From assembly GCF_030388245.1 (NCBI RefSeq), contig NZ_CP098361.1:619001-683000 (forward strand): 64,000 nucleotides of DNA, in the 5' to 3' direction. This document shows positions 27,774 to 36,203 of the stretch, in pieces. This DNA comes from Paracoccus sp. TOH. Its GTDB lineage: Bacteria; Pseudomonadota; Alphaproteobacteria; Rhodobacterales; Rhodobacteraceae. The notes below the pieces were generated by a model. That model did no database searches. It saw nothing but the letters and a program-made list of their open reading frames with translations, and was not told the origin of the DNA. The position numbers and the translations under genes were made by a program. The first letter of the stretch is position 1. Every line of letters starts with the position of its first letter.

Positions 27774-28220
27774 ATGTTCGACTTGCCCATGCGTGACTCC
27801 ACGACCTCTCGCGCCGAGACGCTTCTGCTCATCGCCTTCTTGATGGCCTTGGGCGCGACGCTGGGCGCGCTCTTCATTGGTGAGGTGCTGGGGCAGACCC
27901 CTTGTATCCTCTGCTGGTATCAACGCATCGCGATGTTCCCGCTGGTGCCGATCCTGGCTGTCGGCCTCTGGCGGGGTGATGCGACAGCAAGGATCTATGC
28001 ACTGCCGCTGGTCCTGACGGGACTTGCGGTCGCGCTATGGCATTCAGGACTTTACGCCGGGCTGATCCCGGAAGGCGTCAGTCCTTGCACCCAAGACGGG
28101 CCATCCTGTTCCGACCGCACCCAGATGACCATCCTGGGACTGCCCATTCCCTATCTTTCGCTCGGTTGCTTTATGGCAATCGCGCTGTGTCTGAACGTCA
28201 TGAAAGGAAAGCCATCATGA
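27774..28220 (+). CDS. dsbB: DsbB quinone-linked disulfide oxidoreductase
   Basis: About 148 residues from the ATG at 27774, an inner-membrane four-helix protein that reoxidises DsbA using quinone. The first cysteine pair is in TPCILCWYQR and the second in SPCTQDGPSC. The quinone-proximal Arg follows the first pair. Its stop overlaps the dsbA start (ATGA), so the redox pair is translationally coupled. Confidence 0.93.
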   Translation: MFDLPMRDSTTSRAETLLLIAFLMALGATLGALFIGEVLGQTPCILCWYQRIAMFPLVPILAVGLWRGDATARIYALPLVLTGLAVALWHSGLYAGLIPEGVSPCTQDGPSCSDRTQMTILGLPIPYLSLGCFMAIALCLNVMKGKPS

Positions 28221-28879
28221 AACGAAGAACCGTCGTTGTAGGAGCCTTGGCTGTGGGCGCAGGCACATTTGCCGGAGGCTCATGGTATGTCACGCGTCAG
28301 CGAGAGGCCGAACAGGCCGAAGCTGCGCGCGCCGCCCTGCAAGCACAACCCGAGGCGCTGATCCGGCCCTATTCGCCGATCCTTGGTCCAGCCGATGCGC
28401 CAGTGACCCTGGTGGAATTCTTCGACCCTTCTTGCGAGGCCTGCCGAGCTTTTCATCCGGTTCTCAATGAGTTGCGTCGCGAATATCCTGTCCAGCTTCG
28501 TGTGGTTTTGCGATACACGCCGTTTCACGAGGGTTCGGATGAGGCCGTGCGTATCCTGGAGGTTGCGCGTCGTCAGAACCTCTTCGAGCCGGTGTTGGAC
28601 ATTCTCTTCGACCAGCAGCCCGCCTGGGCGCTTCATGGCCAACCCCGCATGGATCTGGCTTGGAAAATGGCCGGGGAAGCCGGCCTTGATCTGTCACGCG
28701 CCGAGTCCGAACGCTTGCATCCCGAAATTACTGGCGTGCTGAATCAGGATATGGCCGATGTTCAGGCCATGCAGATCGAAGGGACACCCACCTTCTTCGT
28801 GAATGGCGAGCGGCTGGCTAAACTCAGCATCGAGAACCTGCGCGCATCGGTCTCGAACGCGATTTCCGAACTTGGATAA
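28217..28879 (+). CDS. dsbA: DsbA-family periplasmic thiol oxidoreductase
   Basis: 220 residues. An N-terminal signal or anchor begins with KRRTVVVGALAVGAG, followed by a thioredoxin-fold DsbA domain with the CxxC active site in DPSCEACRAF and the cis-Pro loop IEGTPTFFVNG. The EAC dipeptide differs from the CPHC of classical DsbA, so it may act as a specialised oxidase or ScsC-like protein. It is coupled to dsbB upstream and lies 12 bp before the first SCO gene. Confidence 0.92.
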   Translation: MKRRTVVVGALAVGAGTFAGGSWYVTRQREAEQAEAARAALQAQPEALIRPYSPILGPADAPVTLVEFFDPSCEACRAFHPVLNELRREYPVQLRVVLRYTPFHEGSDEAVRILEVARRQNLFEPVLDILFDQQPAWALHGQPRMDLAWKMAGEAGLDLSRAESERLHPEITGVLNQDMADVQAMQIEGTPTFFVNGERLAKLSIENLRASVSNAISELG

Positions 28880-28891
28880 GGCACACCACCA

Positions 28892-29479
28892 ATGAGCCTT
28901 CGAGCAATCCGCCTGGCCCTCTGGGGAGTGGTCCTGGTGGCGGGAGCTGCCTTAGCAGTCCAGCAATGGACAGGACGGGAAAAGTCCGCAGAAACCTTCC
29001 GGCCAGACTTCGCCCTGCAGGACGGAAACGGACAAACCTACACCATGGCTGATTTCAGGGGAAAGTTCAGCTTGGTCTTCTTCGGCTTCACGAATTGTCC
29101 CGATGTCTGCCCGACCACCATGTCGGAAGTGGCCCAGCTCATGGACGATCTGGGTGCAAAGGCGGACGGGGTGCAGCCCTTGTTCATCTCGATCGACCCG
29201 GAGCGGGACCGCAGACAGGGCCTGACTGAATATGTGGCGGCCTTCCATCCGGCAATCCTGGGCTTATCGGGGGACGATGCCGCCACGAAGGATGCTGCCA
29301 CCAGCTTCAAGATCTATTTCGGGCGCGAAGAGGATCGATCCGCTCCCGGAGGCTACACTATGTCGCACAGCTCGGGGCTGTATTTGATCGGGCCGGATGG
29401 TGAATGGTTGCGCCAGTTCGCCTATGAAACCCCTGCTGCCGAAATACTGGCGGACATCGAGGAAAGGATTCTACCATGA
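28892..29479 (+). CDS. SCO1/SenC-family copper chaperone, first copy
   Basis: 195 residues, a membrane-anchored thioredoxin-like copper protein. The Cu-binding CxxxC is in TNCPDVCPTTMSE, and the distal His is in YTMSHSSGLYLIG. SCO proteins deliver copper to the CuA site of cytochrome oxidase or act as thiol reductases in copper stress. The stop overlaps the pcuAC start by 4 bp. Confidence 0.93.
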   Translation: MSLRAIRLALWGVVLVAGAALAVQQWTGREKSAETFRPDFALQDGNGQTYTMADFRGKFSLVFFGFTNCPDVCPTTMSEVAQLMDDLGAKADGVQPLFISIDPERDRRQGLTEYVAAFHPAILGLSGDDAATKDAATSFKIYFGREEDRSAPGGYTMSHSSGLYLIGPDGEWLRQFAYETPAAEILADIEERILP

Positions 29480-29952
29480 AGGTATCCGCGTTTGCCTTTG
29501 GATTTGCGATGCTCCTTCCCGCACTCGCCTCGGCCGATTGCGCCAGCGTGACGGCGGGCGATCTCACGATCTCGAAGGCCTGGTCGCGTGCCACAATAGG
29601 CGCCCAGCGGCCGGCTGCGTTCTATGTCGAGATCCGCAATGACGGTGAAGCCGATGATCGTCTGGTTGGGATCGAGACACCGGTTGCGGGAATGCCGATG
29701 CTGCACCAGACCGTCATCCAGGACGGCCTCGCCACGATGCCGCATGTCGAGGCTGTCGACGTTCCGGCAGGCGAAACGGTCTCCCTGTCACCTGGCGGCT
29801 ACCACGGCATGCTGATGGAGTTGACCACGGCACTTTCGGAAGGCCAGACCTTTCCTGTCACTCTGACCTTCGAGCAGGCAGGGGCAATCGAGATCGACAC
29901 CCAGGTCCTGCCGATGCGTGCGCAGGAGGCGCAATGCGACGCCGCAAACTGA
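29476..29952 (+). CDS. PCuAC periplasmic copper chaperone
   Basis: 158 residues with a signal peptide ending at ALASA. The copper motif of the family (H, M, H, M) is seen as MPMLHQ, LATMPHVEA and GGYHGMLMEL. PCuAC carries Cu(I) to oxidase subunits, often with SCO proteins. It is flanked and overlapped by two SCO genes (4 bp and 19 bp), an arrangement that supports handover between them. Confidence 0.92.
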   Translation: MKVSAFAFGFAMLLPALASADCASVTAGDLTISKAWSRATIGAQRPAAFYVEIRNDGEADDRLVGIETPVAGMPMLHQTVIQDGLATMPHVEAVDVPAGETVSLSPGGYHGMLMELTTALSEGQTFPVTLTFEQAGAIEIDTQVLPMRAQEAQCDAAN

Positions 29953-30545
29953 TCCTCGGCGGTGCAGGCCTTCTTGGCGCATTCGGCTTTACCTTGGGGC
30001 TTGGAGCATGGCGCAGCGGCGATTTGCGCCTGACGGCCGTCAGGGAAACTGAGAACGGTCGGCCAGACCTGTCCCGAATGGCGTGGCGGCTGATCGATGA
30101 TCAAGGCAATCCTGTCGTCCCGCAGGATTGGCTTGGTCAAGCCAGCATGGTCTTCTTCGGCTTTACCTGGTGTCCAGATGTCTGCCCTACTACGTTGATG
30201 GATATTGCAGATTGGCTGGAGGGCCTGGGGCAGGACGCAGACCGGATCCGGGTCGCCATGATTACCGTCGATCCTGAACGGGATAGCCCTGAGATCCTGG
30301 CCGAATACTTGTCGAACTTCGACATCCGGATTCGCGGCTTGACGGGCTCGGCTGACGCGGTCGCCAAGGCTGCGGAAGCGTTTGGCGTGACCTACACCCG
30401 CCTGTCGCGAGATGACGGGGACTACACCATGAACCATACATCCGGCGTGTTCGTGTTTCGGCCTTCGGGTGAACTTGCCAGCACCATTGATTTTCATGAG
30501 GAGCGCCGCTTCGCGGTGCCCAAAATCCAGAGAGCCATCGGATGA
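29934..30545 (+). CDS. SCO1/SenC-family copper chaperone, second copy
   Basis: 203 residues with an N-terminal anchor (LILGGAGLLGAFGFTLGLGA), CxxxC in FTWCPDVCPTTLMD and His in YTMNHTSGVFVF. It is clearly diverged from the first copy, so this is not a recent duplication. It overlaps pcuAC by 19 bp and the DUF411 gene by 4 bp. Confidence 0.93.
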   Translation: MRRRKLILGGAGLLGAFGFTLGLGAWRSGDLRLTAVRETENGRPDLSRMAWRLIDDQGNPVVPQDWLGQASMVFFGFTWCPDVCPTTLMDIADWLEGLGQDADRIRVAMITVDPERDSPEILAEYLSNFDIRIRGLTGSADAVAKAAEAFGVTYTRLSRDDGDYTMNHTSGVFVFRPSGELASTIDFHEERRFAVPKIQRAIG

Positions 30546-31006
30546 AACATGCCTTGCTTATTGCAGTTGCCCTGATGGCAGCACCTTTGTCCTTGGAGGC
30601 GCAGGAGGTCTTCCCCGCCATTCATGTTGTTGAGGGACAAGGCTGCGAATGCTGCGTGAAATGGACAGAGTATCTGCAACAGCAGGGTTTCGACGTGACC
30701 TCCGAAGACCGCTTCGGTGTCCTGCTGATCCAGCACAAGATCGAGCTTGGCGTTCCCGCCGAACATTATTCCTGCCACACCGGCCAGATCGCTGGCTACT
30801 TCCTGGAAGGCCATGTCCCCGCCCAGGATATCCGAAGGCTTCTTGAAGAACGGCCCGATGCGGCGGGCTTGGCTGTGCCCGGAATGCCCTATGGCAGCCC
30901 CGGCATGGGCCCCGAAGACAAGCGCGAAGCGTATGACGTGTTGTTGATACGCAAAGACGGAAGCAGCGAAGTGTTCACCAGCTATCCCGCTGCCGACGGC
31001 ATTTAG
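30542..31006 (+). CDS. DUF411 periplasmic metal-binding protein
   Basis: 154 residues with a signal peptide ending at LSLEA. The family signature is GQGCECCVKW near residue 35, with HYSCHTGQIAGYFLEGHVP further on. DUF411 proteins are linked to copper and silver resistance. Its start overlaps the second SCO stop, placing it as the last of four overlapping copper genes. The metal is inferred from family and neighbours. Confidence 0.88.
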   Translation: MKHALLIAVALMAAPLSLEAQEVFPAIHVVEGQGCECCVKWTEYLQQQGFDVTSEDRFGVLLIQHKIELGVPAEHYSCHTGQIAGYFLEGHVPAQDIRRLLEERPDAAGLAVPGMPYGSPGMGPEDKREAYDVLLIRKDGSSEVFTSYPAADGI

Positions 31007-31040
31007 ATCGATCATTTTACCTAGGACGGAGCATTCCTGA

Positions 31041-31571
31041 ATGGCCAGTTTAGACCGGCGTCATTTTTCCCTGGCAGGCTTGGCGGCCCTTGCGGCGTGT
31101 GGCGCTCCGAAGCCGCAGACGCCGAAGCCGACGTTCAAGATCTATTCCGGTCCCCCGGTCACCCAGGTCGTCATTCAGAAAGGGCAGCGCCGGATGTATC
31201 TTCTGAACGGAATGACGGTGCTGAAGTCTTATGATTTCGGCCTTGGATTTCAGCCGGTCGGACACAAGCAGTTCGAGGGCGACGGCAAGACGCCTGAGGG
31301 GCTTTATTTTGTGGACCGCTTCAATCCTCGCAGCCGGTATCACCTTTCCGTCGGCGTGTCCTATCCGAATGAGCGCGACCGCGCTTTTGCGGAACAATTC
31401 GGTCGCGATCCCGGCGGCGATATCATGATCCATGGCCGCGGGCCTGAAGGCAACCAGCTGGTGCGCCAGAAACGGGATTGGACGGCCGGGTGCATCACCG
31501 TCAGCGACGAAGAGATCGAGGATATCTATGCCATGCTGCAGCCCGGCGTCCCGATCATGATTCACGCCTGA
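31041..31571 (+). CDS. L,D-transpeptidase (YkuD), lipoprotein-like, copy 1
   Basis: 176 residues with a twin-arginine-like and lipobox signal (DRRHFSLAGLAALAACG). The YkuD catalytic motif is MIHGRG and WTAGCITVSDEE, with the Cys nucleophile in AGC. It would form 3-3 cross-links or attach proteins to peptidoglycan. It follows the DUF411 gene by 34 bp. Catalytic cysteines of this family can be blocked by copper, which gives a reason for the neighbourhood. Confidence 0.9.
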   Translation: MASLDRRHFSLAGLAALAACGAPKPQTPKPTFKIYSGPPVTQVVIQKGQRRMYLLNGMTVLKSYDFGLGFQPVGHKQFEGDGKTPEGLYFVDRFNPRSRYHLSVGVSYPNERDRAFAEQFGRDPGGDIMIHGRGPEGNQLVRQKRDWTAGCITVSDEEIEDIYAMLQPGVPIMIHA

Positions 31572-31626
31572 CAGAGGAATGAGACGAGTACAGAAAGCTG
31601 TGCTCAATCATTCTTTAGGCTTCTGG

Positions 31627-31662
31627 GAGGGACGCCAGCGACCAGGTTCGTTGGCGTCCCTC
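31627..31662. terminator. Strong hairpin between convergent L,D-transpeptidase genes
   Basis: A 15-bp stem with one G:U-type mismatch (GAGGGACGCCAGCGA pairing with TCGTTGGCGTCCCTC) around a 6-base loop. It lies between the stop of the plus-strand gene and the stop of the minus-strand gene, so it probably ends transcription from both sides, although neither side has a clean T-run. Confidence 0.7.
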
Positions 31663-31677
31663 TATAAAGATCGGCTT

Positions 31678-32337
31678 CTAGAACACCGTCACCTGCGTTC
31701 CGATTTCTGCCAGCTCGTAGAGCCGGGTAATGTGCTCATTATAGAGTCCGTAGCAGCCGTTGGATGATTTTCGGCCAATCTTGCGTGTGTCATGCGTGCC
31801 ATGGATCAAGTAGGCGGGCCATGACAGATAGAGGCCGTAAGGTCCCAGGGGATTGTCCGGACTTCCGCCCTCGACACGCTGCGGCAGATTGGGATCCTTC
31901 TCCCGCATGCTCGGCGTCGGTGTCCAAGGCGGATTCTTTGCTTTTCTGACAATTTCGGTCTCGCCCCGGCGCGTCAGATCTTCGGTAACAGGGATAGAGC
32001 ACGGAAAGACCAGACTGATCGATCCATCACCTGACCAGTAGTGCACTGCACGCGATGTCACATCCGCAAGGATCACCCCTTTTCCCAAGCTCGGGTAAAA
32101 CTCGCTCCAGTGTCTCGCGCGAAACGACGACTGATTTCGCCTGGGATCTGCGTTCGGGTCAACCTGATAGGCCCCGAGATCGGGCGCCCCGCTGGTCGGG
32201 GGGCCGCCATAGAGAGGCTGCCCGGTATAAGGATCAAAACCCTGCGCCAGGACGGCGCCGCCCGGCAGAACCGCCGCTGTGGCCAGCAGACCACCTAGAA
32301 AGCGCCGTCGGTCGCTACCTGTGTCCTTCAGGACCAT
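31678..32337 (-). CDS. L,D-transpeptidase (ErfK/YbiS type), copy 2
   Basis: 219 residues with a Tat signal (SDRRRFLGGLLATAAVLPGG). The catalytic motif is YLIHGTHDTRKIG and SSNGCYGLYNEH. It is convergent with copy 1 and differs clearly from it. Periplasmic and probably folded before export, given the twin arginines. Confidence 0.92.
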   Translation of the reverse strand: MVLKDTGSDRRRFLGGLLATAAVLPGGAVLAQGFDPYTGQPLYGGPPTSGAPDLGAYQVDPNADPRRNQSSFRARHWSEFYPSLGKGVILADVTSRAVHYWSGDGSISLVFPCSIPVTEDLTRRGETEIVRKAKNPPWTPTPSMREKDPNLPQRVEGGSPDNPLGPYGLYLSWPAYLIHGTHDTRKIGRKSSNGCYGLYNEHITRLYELAEIGTQVTVF

Positions 32338-32522
32338 TCACTGCCTCGCTTTTTTCAAAAAGTTTATCTAACGATTGCAGAAGATTATTCGCCCAAGGGG
32401 ATCTGGCCAAGAAGACGAAATGCCGCGTGGATCAAGATCCTGTGCGTTTCAGCTGAGACCCAATGCCGCGATATCGAATGCGAAGGACAGTCCTGATAAG
32501 CAAACTACACAAGGAGATAGAA

Positions 32523-32795
32523 ATGAAAAACAGTTCCCTCCCTATCTTGGCAGTTGTCCTGATCACTGCCGGTTGCGGAAACATGGCAGCAAGAACAGAA
32601 ACGACAGAAGCCGGGTCCGAAAGTCTTCCTCCAGACCTGTTCGCGCTAGCTGCGCCGGGGCAGGACGTTGCATCGGCCCGTCTTCTTTCAGAGGATAATT
32701 GCTATTGGTACGAGCATCGGGGGCAGGTGGAAACAACACTTCTTCCGCTTACCACGCCTGAGGGCCGTCCAATTTGCATGCAGTCGCAAGCCTGA
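32523..32795 (+). CDS. Small predicted lipoprotein
   Basis: 90 residues from the ATG at 32523, which follows AAGGAG by 8 bp. The signal peptide ends in a lipobox (VVLITAGCGN), predicting lipidation of Cys18 and outer-membrane anchoring. The mature part ends with EDNCYWYEHRGQVE and PICMQSQA, giving two cysteines that could form a disulfide. No family is recognised. It stands alone between two minus-strand L,D-transpeptidase genes. Confidence 0.7.
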   Translation: MKNSSLPILAVVLITAGCGNMAARTETTEAGSESLPPDLFALAAPGQDVASARLLSEDNCYWYEHRGQVETTLLPLTTPEGRPICMQSQA

Positions 32796-32843
32796 AGCCG
32801 CTCGGGCATATGGTTAGGCCTGCAACTCCAGCAAAGGCATGGC

Positions 32844-33509
32844 CTAGCTACGCGTAGTCACACTATCCGCGGCCGAATATAGAAACGCGGTGGAGCCGAG
32901 TTCTACCTTCGGAAAGAGATCGTTGATATGCGTCATGACCATTCGCACGCAGCCAGAACTAGCGCTAGTGCCGATGCTTTTGGGAAACGGGGTTCCATGG
33001 ATGCGCAAGTAAGTATCCTTGTCGCCCACATAGAGATAGAGAGCCCGTGAGCCGAGGGCGTTTTCGGGACCGGGCTCCATTCCACCTTCAAACTGCCCAT
33101 AGATCTCCGGCTCACGCTCAATCATGTTCTGAGTTGGTGTCCAGTGGGGCCATTCGACCTTTCGCTTGATCGTATAAACCCCTGGCTCGTATAGGTCCCC
33201 TCGTCCAATGGCTACGCCATAGCGCATTGCGGTTCCGCCAGCCTCGATGTGGTAAAGATACTTCGCCACAGCATCCACATGAATGTCACCCGGCACCAGG
33301 CCGTCGTTGGCCCTTACCCTTTGGGGTAGGAAGCGTGGATGCAATCCCCACGGATTCGAACTGGTGGGATTGTAACCGGCAGGGGTGACCTGTGCATCCC
33401 AAGCAGTCTTCTGTGCTTCCGTTGGCCATGAGGCCGCAAACAGAGGCCCAGAAATAGTTGCCGAAAACAGCGCCGTGGTTGTGTGGATGAAGTGTCGTCT
33501 TGTCAGCAT
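32844..33509 (-). CDS. L,D-transpeptidase, copy 3
   Basis: 221 residues with a Tat-like signal (LTRRHFIHTTTALFSATISG). The catalytic motif is RIHGTPFPKSIG and SASSGCVRMV. It is most similar to the decayed copy at 34067-34318 (shared MIxRxPExYxQF and LGxRALYLY). It is the third intact L,D-transpeptidase within 2.5 kb. Confidence 0.92.
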   Translation of the reverse strand: MLTRRHFIHTTTALFSATISGPLFAASWPTEAQKTAWDAQVTPAGYNPTSSNPWGLHPRFLPQRVRANDGLVPGDIHVDAVAKYLYHIEAGGTAMRYGVAIGRGDLYEPGVYTIKRKVEWPHWTPTQNMIEREPEIYGQFEGGMEPGPENALGSRALYLYVGDKDTYLRIHGTPFPKSIGTSASSGCVRMVMTHINDLFPKVELGSTAFLYSAADSVTTRS

Positions 33510-33715
33510 CTGTTGAGCTCCTATTATCCTTAGATACCCTCACGGTCCATGCTTCCAATGCAACCTGCTCAGCCCGCCATTTCGAGTTGTTGAGATCAAA
33601 TATGCTTGTGCCATTGCACCCCTGTAACCCTAGGGCCGGTGCCTTCCTTTCCTCTTGACCTATGGTAAGCATCAGACTTCTCTGGCGCCCGCTTATGCTG
33701 TTCTCACCCAATCCG
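33510..33715. other. Intergenic stretch upstream of L,D-transpeptidase copy 3
   Basis: About 200 bp without a coding frame I can support. It includes CCCCTGTAACCCTAGGG near 33617, a short palindromic run that might be part of a regulatory site. This is uncertain. Confidence 0.3.
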
Positions 33716-34001
33716 CCGCAGGGGTGCGACAATCTGTCCTCGTCGCCTCTGGCCTGGCCGTCACCATGATCACGGTGCATCTGCTGCGCTGCTTCAAGCA
33801 CAAGGGCTCTCGCTTGCCGACGCGGTAGCAGTCGGGGTGCTGTTCGGTCCTGCGCAAGTCGCGGCGCGCGTTGTGGAGATGGCGGGACTCGGCCGTCATC
33901 ATCCGATCTGGTCCCTGTTCTTAGCCTGCGGCAGCGTGTCAGCCGGGCTCATGTTACTGGCGTTGGCCTACGCGGATTCAAGCTATTCAGGCCAGGAATA
34001 A
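33716..34001 (+). pseudogene. Remnant of an MFS transporter related to the ars-operon MFS
   Basis: Two frames joined by an indel near 33790 read SVLVASGLAVTMITVHLL and then LSLADAVAVGVLFGPAQVAA, RVVEMAGLGRHHPIWSL. This closely follows the ars-operon MFS (GTLIGPSQVGARVVEM, GRHHPIW). It ends at a TAA at 33999-34001. Only an internal third of the protein is left, so it is dead. It shows that an MFS gene of this type once lay here. Confidence 0.75.
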
Positions 34002-34066
34002 TAATGGCTAGACAAGGATCAGGATATTCATCTGCCACGGCATCCGATAATGAGCGCATACCACAC

Positions 34067-34318
34067 ATGATCCGGCGTAATCCTGAACGCTATGCGCAGT
34101 TCGCCGATAGTGGCCCGGGGAACCCGCTCGGGCGCGGGCACTTTACCTCTATCTCTACCGCGTCAGGCGCGACACCCGCTACCGCATCCGCAATGGGACC
34201 GAACCCCGGACGATTGATCGGGCAATCGGTGCCTATCGGCTGCATCAGGATGTTGACCGATCACGTGATCCAGCTCTACGAGCAGGTCTCGGTCGAAACC
34301 TCTGTGACTGTACTATGA
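34067..34318 (+). pseudogene. Decayed L,D-transpeptidase (fourth copy)
   Basis: The fragment begins with MIRRNPERYAQFADSGPGNP, as in copy 3, then shifts frame (ALYLYLYR, DTRYRI and GTEPRTI appear in another frame) and returns for VPIGCIRMLTDHVIQLYEQ. The catalytic Cys context survives, but the HGT motif is damaged and at least two frameshifts are present. Its stop overlaps the next gene's ATG, a relic of an operon. Confidence 0.8.
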
Positions 34319-35082
34319 CAGTCCAGCGACGTGATGTCCTGGTTCTCGGAGGCATTGTCACCGCGATTTATGGCTTGCGTGCGTTGCCTTGGGAGCGGCT
34401 GACAGGCCGCAGCCTCGCTTATGTCGAGATCGAAGACGTGCCGCCATTTCGTCGCCTGAAGTCCATGGGGCAAACCTCCACTGCATCCGTTGCGCTGATC
34501 GGCCTCGATGCGCCATCGGCTGATGCTGAAGCGCGCCATGCGCGAGTGGAAGCCATGCGCGCCGCGGCCTGTCCTGCCCTATTCGGCACCGACCTTCCGA
34601 CCGATGTCGTTCCGATCGCCTATTTCAGCGAGTTTCGCTGCTCCTTCTGCCGCGCCCTTGAAAAGGATCTGGACAAATTACTGGCTGATGACCCCGCCGC
34701 CTATCGGCTGGTGCAGCACGAGTTACCGATTTTCGGACCGGCATCTGAACTTGCCGCCCGCGCTTCGGTCGCGGCCGGACGGCAGGGTAGACAGCAGGAT
34801 CTACGGCACCGCTTCATGCGAACGCCACTCGTTGCCGAAGAGTCTTCGGTATTGCGTGTGGCATCTGACCTCGGTCTCGATGTCGAACAGCTTGCGAAGG
34901 ATATGGCCTCACCCGAGGTACAGGCCGAACTTGATCAAACGCGTGCCTTGGCTGATCTTTTTGGCTTCATTGGCACCCCCGGCCTTGTGATAGGACGGAC
35001 CGTCCTGAATGGTGCAATCCCAATTTCGGTGCTCCGTCAGATCGCCAAGGACGAAAAGACCCTACCGCTCCCGGTATGTTGA
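34315..35082 (+). CDS. DsbA-family thioredoxin-fold protein, second
   Basis: 255 residues with a Tat-like start (QRRDVLVLGGIVTAIYGL). The CxxC site is in SEFRCSFCRALEKDL and the cis-Pro loop is IGTPGLVIGRTVLNG. About 90 residues precede the thioredoxin domain, longer than typical DsbA. It overlaps the dead L,D-transpeptidase gene (ATGA) and is convergent with the merR fragment. Periplasmic disulfide oxidase or isomerase; the client is unknown. Confidence 0.85.
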   Translation: MTVQRRDVLVLGGIVTAIYGLRALPWERLTGRSLAYVEIEDVPPFRRLKSMGQTSTASVALIGLDAPSADAEARHARVEAMRAAACPALFGTDLPTDVVPIAYFSEFRCSFCRALEKDLDKLLADDPAAYRLVQHELPIFGPASELAARASVAAGRQGRQQDLRHRFMRTPLVAEESSVLRVASDLGLDVEQLAKDMASPEVQAELDQTRALADLFGFIGTPGLVIGRTVLNGAIPISVLRQIAKDEKTLPLPVC

Positions 35083-35182
35083 TAGGATGAACACACCTTC
35101 GCTTATGTTGATCGGATCTGTTGTTTTCGCCCGGCCGGTCGTGCTCGCGCCCTTGCTGGCTAGACTTGCTCCTGATCTGCCG

Positions 35183-35469
35183 ATGTTCACCATCGCTGGC
35201 CATTCGGGCCAGTTCACCCCGCAAAGAGAGTAGACGGGCGATCCGGCTTCGGACTGCCTCAAGCTGCTCTTGAGCAATGCGGCTCGCATCCTCGCATGAT
35301 GTTTCCGGCCGTTCTTGCAAGGCCAGCAGGATACGGATGCTTGGCAGATCAAAGCCAAGCTCGCGAGCATGGCGAATAAAGCCCAGGCGTTCGGCATCGG
35401 CAGGGCTGTAAGTGCGCCGTCCGTTCGGCTGGCGGGCAGGCTTGGGCAAAACCCCGATGCGCTCATAGT
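35183..35469 (-). pseudogene. Truncated MerR-family regulator
   Basis: The open frame enters from the Tn3 left end as YERIGVLPKPARQPNGRRTY, and continues with the dimerisation helix and TSCEDASRIAQEQLEAVRSR. The first part of the helix-turn-helix is missing, cut off exactly where the transposon begins, and the C-terminal metal-binding tail is lost after about codon 89. It resembles mercury or heavy-metal MerR proteins, but the family cannot be narrowed. Confidence 0.82.
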
Positions 35470-35500
35470 GGGGTAGATTCCGGTAGGGGGCAGGATCGTA

Positions 35501-36118
35501 TCACAAGGCATTTTGGCGGTGGCGTTTGACGATGTCTGTGACGGTGTTTTTCGAGATCCCAAGGTCTCTTGCGATCCATCGGTATGATCGACCGTCTTCC
35601 ACGGCCTGAATGACCTTTGGAGCGAGCTTGTCGGATTTCGGGCGTTGGCCGTGCTGGCGACCTAGTTTTTTGCCGCGCGCCCGTGCAGCGGCCAGGCCGG
35701 ATTTCACCCGCTCGCTGAGGAGGTCGCGCTCGAACTGAGCGATCCCGGCGAGCATGGTGGCCATCATTCGGCCGTGTGGCGTGTCGAGTTCGAACGTCAT
35801 GCCGTTCATGGCCACGACCGAGACTTTCCAGCCTGCGAGCCGATTGAGGGTATCGAGCAGGTCCTGAGTGGAACGCCCCCACCGAGAGAGTTCGCTGACC
35901 AGGATGGCGTCGATGTGTCTGGCCTGAGCGAGATCAAGGATACGGTTGCGTGCGGCCCGATTGGCTGAAGTCCCGGAGGCCGTTTCCTTGAACACGCCGA
36001 CGACGTCATAACCGCCGCGTTCCGCGAAGGCGGACAGTTCCGCCACCTGCCGCTCACAGGATTGGTCCGAGGTCGAAACTCGGGCGTAAATGGCAGCACG
36101 CTGTCCCAGTTGAACCAC
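35501..36118 (-). CDS. tnpR: Serine recombinase, resolvase of the second Tn3 element
   Basis: 205 residues from a GTG start. The catalytic domain has AIYARVSTSDQSCERQ (nucleophile Ser15) and SELSRWGRS, then GIAQFERDLLSERVKSGLA, and a C-terminal helix-turn-helix (SYRWIARDLGISKNTVTDIV). It is only distantly related to the first resolvase. The stop codon lies within the left terminal repeat. Confidence 0.94.
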   Translation of the reverse strand: MVQLGQRAAIYARVSTSDQSCERQVAELSAFAERGGYDVVGVFKETASGTSANRAARNRILDLAQARHIDAILVSELSRWGRSTQDLLDTLNRLAGWKVSVVAMNGMTFELDTPHGRMMATMLAGIAQFERDLLSERVKSGLAAARARGKKLGRQHGQRPKSDKLAPKVIQAVEDGRSYRWIARDLGISKNTVTDIVKRHRQNAL

Positions 36119-36203
36119 CTCGGATTTTGGCCTTGCAAGCTGTTGATTTTGCTGGTGCGGATTTTGTCCTGAACAGACTAATGATTAACAATGACAGTCA
36201 CGC
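36119..36203. promoter_or_regulatory. tnpR-tnpA intergenic (res) region of the second Tn3 element
   Basis: An 85-bp gap between divergent genes, short for a complete three-subsite res but in the expected place. No subsites were identified. Confidence 0.4.
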
